A DNA stretch of 64,000 nucleotides from Tetradesmus obliquus (lineage: Eukaryota; Chlorophyta; Chlorophyceae; Sphaeropleales; Scenedesmaceae): NCBI GenBank assembly GCA_030272155.1, contig CP126191.1, positions 6,346,501 through 6,410,500 of the forward strand, written 5' to 3'. Positions 40,655 through 52,451 of this stretch are shown here, piece after piece. Position numbers and translations under genes: made by a program. The notes under the pieces are model-generated. The model did not search any database and had not been told where the DNA came from. It saw only the letters and a list, made by a program, of their open reading frames with translations. Numbering within the stretch: position 1 is the stretch's first letter; every line of letters starts with the position of its first letter.

Positions 40655-42769
40655 TCATTTGCTGCCATTGTTACCACTGCTGCCAGCTACCAGCGGCACG
40701 ATGTGGCACTCCTTGCCTCGCACAAAGATGGCTGGCAATGCATCCACCTCCGCAGCCAGCTGCACATACATTGCCTGCCGCTGCTCTGCACTGACTCGGC
40801 TGGCTCGCTGCTGCCTCAGCGACGAGAACTCCGCTGCCATTGCCTGGATCTGCTGCTCTGACTTGTGCAGGGCTGAGGCGCCAGGTGACTTGCAGATGTG
40901 GCTGAACAGCGCTGCAGCCACCGGCAGATCAAACATGCGCTCATACCTGCAGCAACGTTACATAAAGCGTTCGTCAGTCAGCGCTGTTCAGCAGCCATGG
41001 CTGTCAAGACTACATGGTTCACAATCACATTGCCATGGCAATGGCGAACATGGTGCCCATTTGTTGGTGTCCCACAGGCATGGATCTGGCTGCAATGCAC
41101 TGCCCGCAGCACGACTATGCCACCAGCACCAGGCAGCCTGTGTGTTGTGGCTTCCACCATGGGCAGGCCATACACCCTAAGACCTGAAAACGCCATTGGC
41201 TCACCTCACAAACAGGATGTCACACTGAGTGGGTGTGTGCAGCCAGTGGTGTAAGTGCTGTTGCAGGCCAAACAGGTCCTTTCCCCTGCAGCGCACGCAG
41301 CCGGCACCGTGCTTGAAGACCCAAGGGAATCTGGCACGTCAAGCCAGGCAGTTTCATAACAACGCGGCACTGCACGATGCTATCGTTAATCTACAGCCTT
41401 GCTGCTGCAGTCGCGCCTGCTCTGCCACACTGCGGCACACTACAGTTGCTTGACAGTTTGCTACAGCTCACACCATGACCACATGCAGCCCCATGCCAGG
41501 CGTTTGTCTTTGAGCTGATACCTGGCAATGCGCACCTGCTGACATACTCCTGGAAGGTCTGAGGGAAGGTGGACTCATCCAGTGCTGGGTTGCCACTCGT
41601 TTTCAGCGCCTGCACAGCAGCACCACAACTGCTATTGCTAAAAGTCGCAGAGCCAGAGGGTGCATGCACTGGCATGGCATGGCTAGCACCTACACAGAAT
41701 GCTGAAAGCGGCGGGGCTCAAACGTGCAGCACTGCCTTTCCTGCCTCTGCAAAGCACAAAGATCTGCCCTGCTGTCGGCAGCAAAACCAACGCATGCTGC
41801 TGCAGCAGGTTTTGCACCTGGTGGTATGCCTGGTTGCGCCTGTAGTGTGATGCAACAGCAGCCAGGGGGTCTCCAAACAGGTACAGCAGGCACGTGCCAG
41901 GGCCAAGCTGGCTAGGGGGCCTGCAGCAGGTGCAGCAGCATAGCAGCAGGCCAGCAAGCATGTTGATGGCTGGGTAGGAACAGGCACCTCTGCACCAGAG
42001 GGGTGCCTACGACAGTGTCGCAATCGCTTATGCAGATCATACAGCTGCGTGCTGCTTCCGGCCGTCCGACACATCATTGCTGCTGCTGCTGTGGTGCGGC
42101 TGCACACGTGAGCCTGCCAAGGTGGCAGTGCCGCCCTGCCCCTGCACTGCCTGCTGTGCATGCCGTGCACTGCAACGCCTGCAACCCTGCAACACGCTGC
42201 TGCACAGCTGCTGTGTGCGCCAGCCTTCCCTGATCACCTGTTGACGTGGCGTACGCCGTCCTGGTCTGTGAGCAGGTTGCAGCTGATGCCGGCGCGTGTG
42301 AGGAAGTTGCTGAGCTGCGTGCTGCCAACACCACCTGCGCGCACACATGGCACATGCAGCAGATGGGCCAAAGTGCACACGGCTGTAGGTTTGCGCAAGT
42401 GCTTGTAGCTGGCTGATGGTGAGGTGCAACTGTGGACATGACTTACAGCATGTCACTGGGCTCTGATAGGTAAGCAAGTAATGGCATGGGTTGAGATTGG
42501 CATGTGCTGCGGCAGCCAAGCCTTTGCTGGTAAATTTGGCGTATAAATACGCACCTACTGAGCAGATGCAAACTTGCAAGTTGAAGGATGGGTCGTCCAG
42601 GCAAGTTAGCAGTGCCTGCACCTGCGCGCAGGGGCAGGCACATGTGCGGCACGTCAGCTGGCTCCCTGACTGTGACAGCTCAGCCACCAGAACAGGGTTG
42701 GGTGCGTGAGCACCGCACCTGAGGAGACTTCTCCTCCCTGGCAGCTAGAAGACACTTGAGTACATCCAT
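40655..42769 (-). CDS. Small P-loop protein, sulfotransferase-like
   Basis: Minus strand, seven exons: 42769-42719, 42621-42555, 42334-42238, 41920-41818, 41609-41536, 41285-41205, 40946-40655. Total 765 nt, phases close, 254 residues. A beta strand plus P-loop lies near residues 32-45 (VCICSVGGVGSTQL), its glycine codon split by an intron. Near residues 84-100 is LYLFGDPLAAVASHYRR, which resembles the sulfotransferase 3'-phosphate-binding element (D-P then a conserved Ser about six residues later). KDLFGLQQHLHHWL and CDILFVRYERMFDLP follow, again as in sulfotransferase-type folds. The C-terminus is a Gln/Ala-rich helix. Sulfotransferases move sulfate from PAPS to an acceptor; the acceptor here is unknown. 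It is shorter than typical sulfotransferases. It is head-to-head with VPS54. Fold confidence is moderate, function low. Confidence 0.65.
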
Positions 42770-43201
42770 TAGTGCCTACTTGTAGTTATGAGCTGAGTGC
42801 CTTCCACGGCTCTACAATGACTATTGTAGCCCAATTTCCATCAGCAATACTGCTGCTAGTGCTGCTGCTGCTGATGTTGTACTGCTGTGTAACACTGAAT
42901 GTTGGTGGTCTGGGCAACTGTCAAGTTCTCAGCTGGTCGAAGAGACCATCACAGGTGGTGGGTGCACCACAGAGCAGCAGTTATTGGACAAGGGTTCAGC
43001 AGCAGCATAACACATGTGCACAGGCAGGGCTGTATCAGGGTGCAAGGAGTGTAGTCTCTCGTTGATCGTTGTCCCATACAATTGGCCCATGCACTTGTGG
43101 CGTGTGGTCGCAAGATGCTTCGACTCTGAACCCAACTGCCACTGTGCACGAACCTGTGCATAGTATGTGCACAAGCTAGGCAGCATGTGAGGCCTTAAAG
43201 C
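42770..43201. promoter_or_regulatory. Divergent spacer, sulfotransferase-like/VPS54
   Basis: 432 bp between two outward-facing start codons, expected to hold both promoters. A short CTG run occurs near 42850-42873. No coding support. Confidence 0.4.
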
Positions 43202-44150
43202 ATGTCTTCGAATTCATATTCCTCCTTTGGCACTGGAGCAAAGCGTCGAGGCGTGCTGCACGATGACATCGACCGCAGTGTGTACACTGTGGGGCAAACG
43301 TTGGCTTCCATAGTCAATGACCCTCGCACGGCGCATCAGACGGGCGGGGGCTTCTGGGGGCTCGGCCATGATGCTTCACAAGCGCCACAGCCCCCTGCCC
43401 TTGACCCAGCAAAGTACCCACCAGTCAGCAAAGCAGACCTGCAGCATTACATCAACCTGGTGCATGGCGCGTATGACAGGTTCATCAGGGACAGACAGAG
43501 CTTGGAGGCCTTCGATGCTAAGCACCAGCCGGGCAGCAGCGGTAGGTGCCATGATCACTTGCTGCACACCAGGCAAGCTGGCTGGGACAGTTGCGTACGT
43601 TGATGAACAGCAGCAGCAACAGCAGCAGCAGCACCGCCACCAATGCTGTTAACATGCACACAGTGTTCTCACTTTCGTAGTTTACAGCCTACATGGCAGC
43701 TCTTGTGCCTTGAAACACACAATACTACAGCTGCAGCTTCCTGCAATGGTGAACTCCTGATGTCGCATCACACATGTGCCCGCCTCACTGCCTGCTGCTG
43801 TGCTCCTCCCAACTTCCCCCTGCTGCCCTGCAAATGCAAATGTGCTGCGCTGCCTGTCAGACCCGCGCGCCGGCTGCGGGCAGGGCGAGCCCTTCATGGC
43901 TGCTGTGCAGGTGGTGCCGAGTGCCTTCTTCCAGGAGGGCTTCTTCGAAAACTGGTGAGGCAGGCAGCAGCAGCAGCAGCAGCAGCCAGCAAGGCATGCA
44001 GCAGCAGCAGCAACAACAACAGCAGCAGCAGGGGTTCAGCCACAGCAGGATCTGAAAGGTGATGTGAGCGCTGTGCATTGTGCACGCGGAAGTTGAGCTT
44101 GTGGTGGGCTGCACCAGAGCAGTGAGAATCAGCAACAGCAACATCATCAA

Positions 44151-44181
<31 letters not shown>

Positions 44182-47100
44182 AGCAATTGATGCGCATGTG
44201 CTGCTTGCAGCTGGAGTTGTATTAGCATGTACGTGCTGCCGGCTGCACTTATGAGCACTCATCAGCTGCCGGCACGGCTGCTGCTGCTGCTGTAGGGATG
44301 AGTTCTTCAGGCAGTACTGCAAGGAGCAGTCGGCTGAGGAGCTGTACGAGCAGATCGACCAGCTGAATAAGAACCTGGTGAGCGGGGCAGGGAGGGCCCT
44401 GCACAGCAACCTGGCTTCAGAGGCCAGGGCCAGCAGTTGTTTGCAGGCAGCAATAGTGTGCAAGCCCTCCACGCAGCAGTGCTGCAAGGCACTCTGGGGC
44501 GATAGTTGTGCAGCAGCAGCAGCAGCAGCAGTGCCGTGTGGTTTTACACAGGCTGCTGCATGTGCATGGACACCCAGCGTCTGAGCTGTGCCTGCCTCGG
44601 GCCTTCATGCCAATGGCATGTAGCAACTACTAATACTGCATCATCATTCTTCTCCCATTTGCCCTCCCTGGGTTAGGACGTGGTGGAGCTGCAGCTGCTG
44701 CGCGAGGTGGCCAGCCGCTCCGAGTCCTTCTTCCAGGCGGCTGCCAGCCTGCAGCAGCTGCTGGGGCTGCTGGGCGGCAGCGTGGCCAGCATACGCGGGC
44801 TGCGGCGCAGCCTGGCGCAGAGCGACGAGCAGATGTACAGCACGGCGGTGGCCGTTAAGGGCCTGCAGGCGCGGCGCAGCAACCTGCAGGCCACGCTGGA
44901 CATCACCAAGGTGCGGTGCTGGGGTTAGGGGTGGGGGTGGGTGGGAGGGGGACGCGGGTGTGGGTGTGGCGGCAGCAATGGGAGGGTTGGCAGCAGTAGG
45001 GATTGGATGCGCCGGACATCCCAACGGTGCGCTAGGGTGGGATAGAGCTGTGCGCAGTGGTAGGCGGCTGTGGGTTGGCGGTGAGTGGGTAGCTGGTGGG
45101 TTGGCACTAGCTGAGTGAATGTGCAGCAATAGGAGCGGTGGCCGGGGCCTGCAGGCGCTCAGCAGCAGCAGTGCTAGCTAGTGCGCCGTAGGCAGGGCGA
45201 GGGCGTTTTAGAAAGAGACGACAGGCGTCTGTGGTGTGGCAGCTGCTGTAGGTGTTACAGGTGCTTTTGACATCACTTCGCTAGCAGCTTTCGCTTCCCG
45301 GCTGTCAGCTATAGCTCCAATACTTTGTGAGCACCTGCCAAATCACCGCGGCAGAACAATTACGCATGCTCCCCTCAATCAACCACTCGCCCACTCGCAG
45401 GGCCTGGAGCAGGTGGCAGCTGCGCAGGCCGCGCTGGACTGCATGCTGGAGGGCCAGGACTACGCAGGAGCACTCGCGCTGCTGGCTGAGCTCAAAGCCC
45501 TACTGGAGGCCCCAGGCTTGATGGGCCTGCAGTGCGTGCGGCACCTGCCGCCGCGGCTAGCCGAGACGACAGCAGCAGTGGAGCGTGCCCTGGCGGCTGA
45601 GTTTCTGGCCACGCTGGCGAATGGCGAGCTGGCGCGAGTTGTGGCAGAGGCGGCTGCGGACGCAGAGGCGCAGCCAGGTGGGTGGATGGGGGAAGGAGGG
45701 GAGGTGGCTGCTAGCTGGGGTGACAGGCGGGGGTAAAGCTGTTTGTGGTGTGGGTGGTGTTGTTGCTTGTTCAGCAGCAGGGCCGCTGCGCGCAATGCGT
45801 GTGGGTGCTCCAAATGCAGCGGTATCAGCACTACTGTGATCAGCTGCAGCATATGCGCCAGGCTGTACTGTGCGATTGCTGTGCCATGCCCAAGGGCAGC
45901 TGCGGCCTCATCTGCTGCTGCTGCTGCTCCATCCGCTGCTGCTGCAGACGCAAGCGTCTCCACAGACGGCAGGGCAGCAGGCGGCAGTGCGTGGCAGCTG
46001 CCGCCTGGCAATGCGCGTGATGCTGCTGCTGCGCGTGAGGCGCTGCATGAGAAGCTGCTGCCACTGGCGGTGGGGCTGTACCGTGCAGAGCGGCTGCCCG
46101 CAGCGCTGCAGCAGTACAAGGCAGCAGTAGGCGAGGAAGTGAAGGCTGGCGTGCGTGATGCTGTGCAGCAGGTGCTGCCGGTGCTGCTGGCGGCGTGTGG
46201 GGAGCAGCAGCACGCAGGGCAGGCTGGCAGTGAGACACAGCTGGCAGATCAGCTGCAGGTGGGTGGGACAATGGCCCCGGCTGGCAATTGCTGCTATTGC
46301 TGTACAGCAGCTAGCCTGGAAGGGGTTGGCTCAGCAGATGATGTTACGTGCCAGCAGCAGAACAGTGGTGGCATTATTGCAGCAAACTGCTGGCTGCGCT
46401 GCTAAGGCTTTGCGCTGTTCAAGAGCTGTCCATATGCATTGCTCTCCCTGCCCCACACAATTGCGCTCATATCCAACCCAAGTGCTACTTCCTGGCCCTG
46501 CTGCGTCTCCTGCTGCTGCAGCTGCTGCACCACGGCGCGTTCATGGTGCTGCTGCATGCCGCGGCGCGTGTCATCTTCTCCTGTGTGGACCATGCACTGG
46601 CGGTGGGCCAGCTGCTGGAGGCCACACTGGCGGGCATCAACACGCCAGCAAGGTGGGTGCGGGCACAGCCCTGAACCACTTTGCATCTGGTACCCTACCT
46701 TCAATCCTGGAGTCCCAGCAGCTGCTAGCTGTGTGGCCAGACTCATCGCGGCAGCTGCTTGGCTTCGTGTGCCACTGCCCATGCTGTTGCACTCCTGCCG
46801 TGCAGGCCTCCTCCCTCCTGCTTATTTTGCCTGCTATCTGACACTGCCTGTGTGTTGCACGTGCTGCTCTGTGCTGTGCTTTGTCGTTCCCTGCTGCGTG
46901 GCCGGCTGCGCAGCCAGCTGGCGTCGCTGCGCAAGGAGTGCGGCGCTGCGCTGCAGGCTGTGGCTGACGCGGGGCTGGGGCGCTGGGTGAAGCTGCTGGC
47001 TGCGCGCAGCGCCGCTAACACGCGGCTGAGGCAGTACGAGCTGCGGCAGCTGCTGGACCTGTCGGAGCAGGTGCGGGGCGGGGGCCTTGATGGAGGGGGC

Positions 47101-49787
47101 AGCAGGGCACATGTATGTGGTGTGATCTGGTTGCATAGTCTTCGTCTTCGTCAATTCTGGTACATGCACCGGTGGACACGCACCAACACACGGCGCAGGT
47201 GCAGCAGCAGGGCGTGCTGCTAGACTGCGCCTCGTCGTTGCAGCACAACCGAGGCCGTCTTAGTAAAACCGCATTCTGAACCTACCTCTGCATCATACCG
47301 CATGCATCACTAAACACAACATCCTCCCACAGCACCCCACCTCCCCTGCCTGCCTGTGCGCCTGCCCCCCAGGTGGCGTCCCACAGTGAGGCGCTGGGCG
47401 CGCGCACGCCCGGCTGAGTTCCTCACAGCACTGCAAGCGCAGCACCTGACCCTTCTGCCTGTTCCCCTGTGTGTCCCGCAGGTTGCATCGCACAGCAAGG
47501 CGCTGGGCACGCGCACGCCCGGGGCCTTCCACACAGCACTCCAGGCGCAGCACCTGACCAGGCTGCCTGTTTGCCTGTGTGCCCTGCAGGTTGCATCCCA
47601 CAGCGAGGCGCTGGGCGCCCGCACGCCCGGCTGCGTTCCGCACAGCACTGCAAGCCCAGCACCTGACCAGGCTGCCTGTTTGCCTGTGTGCCCTGCAGGT
47701 GGCATCCCACAGCGAGGCTCTTGGCGCCCGCACGCCTGGGGCCTTCCGCACAGCACTCCAAGCCCAGCACCTGACCAGGCTGCTTGTTCGCCTTTGTGCC
47801 CTGCAGGTTGCATCTCACAGTGAGGCGCTGGGCGCGCGCACATCCGGCGCGTTCCGCACGGCGCTGCAAGCGCAGTGCAAGGGGCTGCTGGACGCCAGCC
47901 ACAGCCGCGCCCTCAACCAGCTGCAGCACCTGCTCGAGAGCGAGCAGTGGGTGGCAGTGGAAGTGCCAGCGGGCTTCCAGGCGATAGTAGATAGGCTGCT
48001 GGCGCGCTGCGGTGAAGGCGCTGCGCTGCTTGACGGCCGGCCTCATATGCCTGACGTGCAGGCCAGCACAGCAGCAGCAGCAGCAGCAGCAGCAGAGGGC
48101 CAGGGTAGTGAGGGTGGTGGTGAGGCCCGCAGTGCGACGCTGGCGCTGTGCGGCAAGTCCTTCCACCTGGTGAATTCGGCGCTGATGCTGCTCAAGATGC
48201 TGGACGAGTACATGTCGCTGTACGAGCTGATGCCGCAGTTTGGCGCGGAAATCGTGCACCGGCAGCTGGAGGCGCTGAAGCTCTTCAACAGCCAAACCGC
48301 AGCACTCGTGCTGGGCGCGGGCGCCATGCGCACAGCCGGCCTGCGCAGCATCAGCGCGAAGCAGCTGGCGCTGAGCTGCCAGGCGGTGGCCATGCTTGCC
48401 ACGCTGCTGCCGCCGCTGCGGGCAGGCAGCCTGGGCTTGGTCTCGCAGCCGCGCCGCGCGCTGCTGATGCCTGAGTTTGACCGGCTGCTGCAGGATTTGA
48501 CCATGCACATGGATGAGGTGCACAGCAAGCTGGTGGATATCATGCGGGACAGGCTGGCAGCAGCAGTGCAAACTTTACCGGGGGAGGTGCACCAGCTGGC
48601 TGCAAACCCTGCGCTATCAGCAAATCCAGAGCAGCCCAGCCACACGATTGCGCTGCTAGTGAAGCAGCTGGGAACGCTGCGGTCCGTGCTGGCGCCGTAC
48701 CTGCTGAAAGAGGAGGTGGAGTTTATATTTGGCGCTGTGGCGCGCGCGTACAGCGATGCGCTGAGCGAGTGCTTTGAGGCGCTGATGGCGCAGGATGCGG
48801 CCTGCGAGGCTGTGGTCAAGGCCAATGCGCTGGCGATGCTGCAGGTGGGGAGGGGCGCGGCGTGGTGACGCTGTTAGACACATGGAGGAGTGTGTGCTGC
48901 ATACTGCTGTGCACTTTGCGGCTTGTCTGTCTGATGTCTGGGGGTGAAGAGGGTTGGGCGGCTGGGTGCTGGCAGCTGCAGCAAGCTGCTGGGGCATATG
49001 CAGGCTGAGCATGCGGACAAGCATGGATGGATGTGTGATGTTTGTTTGTTATGGTGGGTTGTGTTTGCACTCTTGGTTACCGCCATTTCATCTTCTAGCC
49101 AGGCATGCTTTGTACCTTTGAGAGAACCTCACTTTACCAAACCACTGCGTCCTCTCCGTCTGCAGGCCTTCCGTGACCTGCCGCTGGACCCCACCCGCTC
49201 CAGCAACTACTGCTCGCGGCTGTCCACCACCTACACCAAACACTTCGGGCTGCCACCCTGGGACCAGCAGCGCCTGGGGGTGCAGGGCCAGCAGCAGCAG
49301 GGCCAGCAAGATCAGCAGCTGCAGGAGCAAGATTCCTTGCAGCTGCAGCATGTGGCGCCGCAGCAGCTGCAGGAGCAGGAGTCGGACCAGCTGACGGCAC
49401 ACCAGCAGGAGCCAGAGCAGCAGCAGCAGCAGCAGCAAGACCAGCAGTTGAACTTGCAACCATTGGAAGAGCAGCAGCAGCAGCAGCGGCAAGACTCAGC
49501 AGATCATGCTGCACAAGTTTTAGAGCAGCAGGCCAGTGAGCAGGGCGGCACAGATCAGCAGCGGCTCAGCGAGCCTGATGACGCCCCTGCTGTTGCTGCT
49601 ACACCTGCTGTGGCACCGCTGGGTGCAGTTGAGCAGTGGGGGCAGGAGCAGCAGCTTGAGCATGATGGGCAGCATGTGGTGTCCGAGCAGCAGCAGGAGT
49701 TGGAGCAGCAGGAAGAGGAGGAGCAGCAGCAGCAGCAAGGGCAGCTACAACGGGAGGCTGGTGGTCAGCCGCCTGCATGGCAAGAGG

Positions 49788-49818
<31 letters not shown>

Positions 49819-51592
49819 CCAACAACATGTTGTGGAGGAGCAGCAGCAACTCGCACCAGCATTGCAAGAACAGGAGCTGCCAGCGCAGCAGCAGCAGCAG
49901 CAGCAGCAGATGGATGAGGCTGCTGCTGTAGACAGGCAGCAGCTGCAGGAGTTGCTGCTGCACAGCACAGCGGCTGGCCATGCTGCTGAGCAGCTGGCTT
50001 CTGAGGAGCCTACCTTGCTGCTGGATGCGTCTCAGGATGATGCACTTCAACAGCAAGTAGAGCAGCAGCCACTGCAGCAGCAGGAGCAGCAGCTGCATGA
50101 TGCAGACCAACAGGAAGCGCAGCTGGGGCTCAGCGGCCAACCTAGGGATGCTGCTGCTGCTGCTGCTGCCGTTGTTGTTGCTGAACATGCCCAGCTGGGT
50201 GCTGGCAATGCGCTGGGGCACGGCAGCACCGACTCAGCACCACCTGACCATGAATCAGATGGGGCAGTCAGTGGCAGGCCAGTAGCTACCCACGAGGAGC
50301 AGCAGCCAGCAGCAAGTCTACAGCATTTCTTGACCCTTGAGGAGCAGCAGCAGCAGCAGCAGGACCACCTGCATGAAGTTCTGCCTGCTGCTGCTGATGG
50401 GCTGGATGGTAACATTCAGCAGCATGGGCAGGAAGGCGAGCCGCTCCAGCAGCAGCAGCAGCCTCTGCCCGCAGGCGCCAGTGCAGGTGCAGCAGATGGC
50501 AAGCAGCTTGAGTCGGACCAGAAACTGCTGTCATCAGCAGTGGACTTTGCAGCAAATGATGCACAGCACGCGGTGGAAGCAGCAGCTGCGGCTGACCCTG
50601 CAGCTGGCAGCAGCGACAAACTCAGCCTCAGCAGCTTAGATGCGGTTGCTGCGGCTGCTGCCCCTGCTGTTGGTGTTGTCACTCAGCCGGATGAAAGCCC
50701 GGCTGCAGCATCAGGTGCTGAGGTGTTAGGGGTGCCTGCAGCCCTGCTAGATGGCCTGGAGCAGCCGCAAGCAGAGGCAGCAGCAGAGGTGGCAGCAGCA
50801 GATGCAGAGGCGGCAGCAGCAGGTGCAGCAGCAGGGCATGCACATGAGCCAGCAGATTATGTGCCCGAGCAGCCGCAGTCGCTAGAAGCTGTGGCAGCCC
50901 CAGGTGCAGACGCAGATGCCTCCGTGGGTGCCTCGCCAGCACTGCTGGAAGCGCCAGCTGACGACCTGCTGGGCGGCTGGGGCGACAGCGATGCGCTGCA
51001 AGGGCCCGGCGACGCGCCTATTGCTGCTGCTGCTAATGGAGATGTATTCAGCACCGGCACTGCCACAGCACCACAGGAGCAGCAGCAGCAGCAGCCAGGT
51101 GGCAGCGGTGCTGCTGCAAGTGGCCGTGGCCTGCTGGACTTGCTGTGGGACGATAGTGCTGAGCAGCAGCAGCAGCAGGGTGTCCTCAGCAGCAGCAACG
51201 GCAGCTGGCAGCATAGCAGCGCTGTAGGGAACGGCCTGGCGCCACAGGCTGTGGACAGCTTTGAGGAGCTGTCGCTGCTGGACGATCCCCCTGCAGGTGC
51301 AGCAGCAACAGCAGCATCTGACGACGCTGCTGGTGCTGCTGTGCAGCAGCACAACTATTCAGGCACTGGGCATGCTGCTGTGCATCAGCCTGCTGAGCTG
51401 CCTGAGGCCGCAGCACAGCAGCCGGCAGAGTCCAGTGCAGCTGGGCCTAGCGGTGCAGACGGCAGCAAGCATCGCAGTAGCATGGGCGAGGCGGGAGCGC
51501 AGAGTAGCATGCCCAGCAGCGGCAGCTGGGACCCTTTGAATGCCAGCAGTGCCCCGCCAGCGGCTGCTGCTGTTGAGGGGGCTCTGCTGTGA
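43202..51592 (+). CDS. VPS54: VPS54 subunit of the GARP tethering complex, with Gln-rich C-terminal extension
   Basis: Ten exons: 43202-43541, 43861-43954, 44296-44377, 44677-44910, 45401-45677, 45948-46258, 46522-46652, 46914-47070, 47807-48844, 49166-51592. Phases close, about 1,696 residues. The conserved core is recognisable: PSAFFQEGFFENWDEFFRQY, the coiled coil LQLLREVASRSESFFQAAAS, ALLAELKALLEAPGLMGLQC and VRHLP, then the C-terminal VPS54 domain (SESEQW-type helix, SFHLVNSALMLLKMLDEYMS, GAGAMRTAGLRSISAKQLAL, HSKLVDIMRDRL). GARP tethers endosome-derived vesicles at the trans-Golgi. After NYCSRLSTTYTKHFGLPPW the last exon adds about 770 residues rich in Gln, Ala, Glu and His with Leu/Asp/Trp islands. 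Usual VPS54 is near 1,000 residues. The start of exon 9 has several possible acceptors (see the repeat at 47373). Confidence 0.86.
44140..44188. repeat. ATC/AGC microsatellite in VPS54 intron 2
   Basis: A run of CATCAT triplets passes directly into CAGCAG triplets. It lies inside the intron 43955-44295. Confidence 0.85.
47373..47880 (+). repeat. Five-copy 108-109-bp tandem repeat across the VPS54 intron 8/exon 9 boundary
   Basis: Units start at 47373, 47482, 47590, 47699 and 47807, giving spacings of 109, 108, 109 and 108 bp. Each begins right after a splice-acceptor-like (c)CAG with GT(T/G)GC(A/G)TC and encodes a version of VASHSEALGARTPGAFRTAL. All but the last end in a pyrimidine-rich stretch and a new CAG. 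The last unit runs on into the conserved VPS54 exon. The unit therefore joins the 3' end of the intron to the 5' part of the exon. The last two units are in frame with each other (108 bp = 36 codons). Confidence 0.92.
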
Positions 51593-51991
51593 CATTGTTT
51601 GTTGGCTGCCAGCACTCCGAGAACTGCAATGCTGGACACCAGCGACAGTTGCTAGGATGCTGCTGTGGGTGACGTACAGCAAAGGCGTTCGTCGGCTTAG
51701 AATGTTTTAAGTTGCCAGCTTGACGGTTGTTTCGTTGCATTTCAGGCTAGGATCATGGTGCTGCGGTGTCATGCAGTCTGACTACTGACCAAACTCACAT
51801 GGTGAAGTTCAAACCCTAGAACCCCATCCGCTGACCAGACTCGCCCGAATAAGACTTCCGAACTTCGCAGTAGTTTCATGGTTATTTTTCAAAAAGTTGC
51901 TGACCGCATACAGCAACGGGAGCATTTTCTTGGAGCTGCCACTTGAACGCATTGCCATCCAGCGTGGCCTCGCCACCGAAAGAATTCAAGA
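51593..51991. other. Spacer between VPS54 and the kelch array, with the array's shared 5' flank
   Basis: Contains ACATGGTGAAGTTCAA at about 51797, followed by an AACCCC(A/G) and GCTGACCAGACT block. The same block precedes the other two kelch copies near 54567 and 62374, which marks the 5' limit of the duplicated unit. No other gene is seen. Confidence 0.6.
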
Positions 51992-52374
51992 ATGGAGGTC
52001 GACCAAGCACCTGGATGGATAACTGTTCGAGCCGACCGCTATGAGGCGGTGGTGTCTGTGGCGAGAGTGATGGAGTATCCCAGCAGCTACCTAGCCACAC
52101 TGGTGCAGCTGGAGCTGGCCCAGGGCTCGCCCGACCCTGCTGTGCGGCTGGATTGTGATGCAGACGAGGCCAGGTAGATAGTAGCAGTGCTGAGGCAGGT
52201 GCGTGAGGTCCTGCAGAACATGGTCATCGGGACAGCGCACCTGCTGCTGCTGCTGCTGCTGCTGCTACTGCCCAAGGATCGGCTTTGTGATCAGATGTTA
52301 TTGCACCAACATTGGCTGATTGGTTATAGCGTCTGGCAGCTGCAACTATGCTTGTTGCAATAGCAGCGGTTTCT

Positions 52375-52451
<77 letters not shown>

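Noticed and set aside
47423..48571. 382-codon minus-strand frame opposite VPS54 exon 9
   Set aside because: It is antisense to the conserved VPS54 C-terminal domain and to the tandem repeat. His/Gln/Arg-rich composition is typical of a shadow of Leu/Ala/Glu-rich coding DNA.
49088..50221. Leu-rich minus-strand frames opposite the VPS54 tail
   Set aside because: Poly-Leu read from the complement of CAG repeats. They have no start context or splice logic and look like artefacts of the Gln-rich exon.
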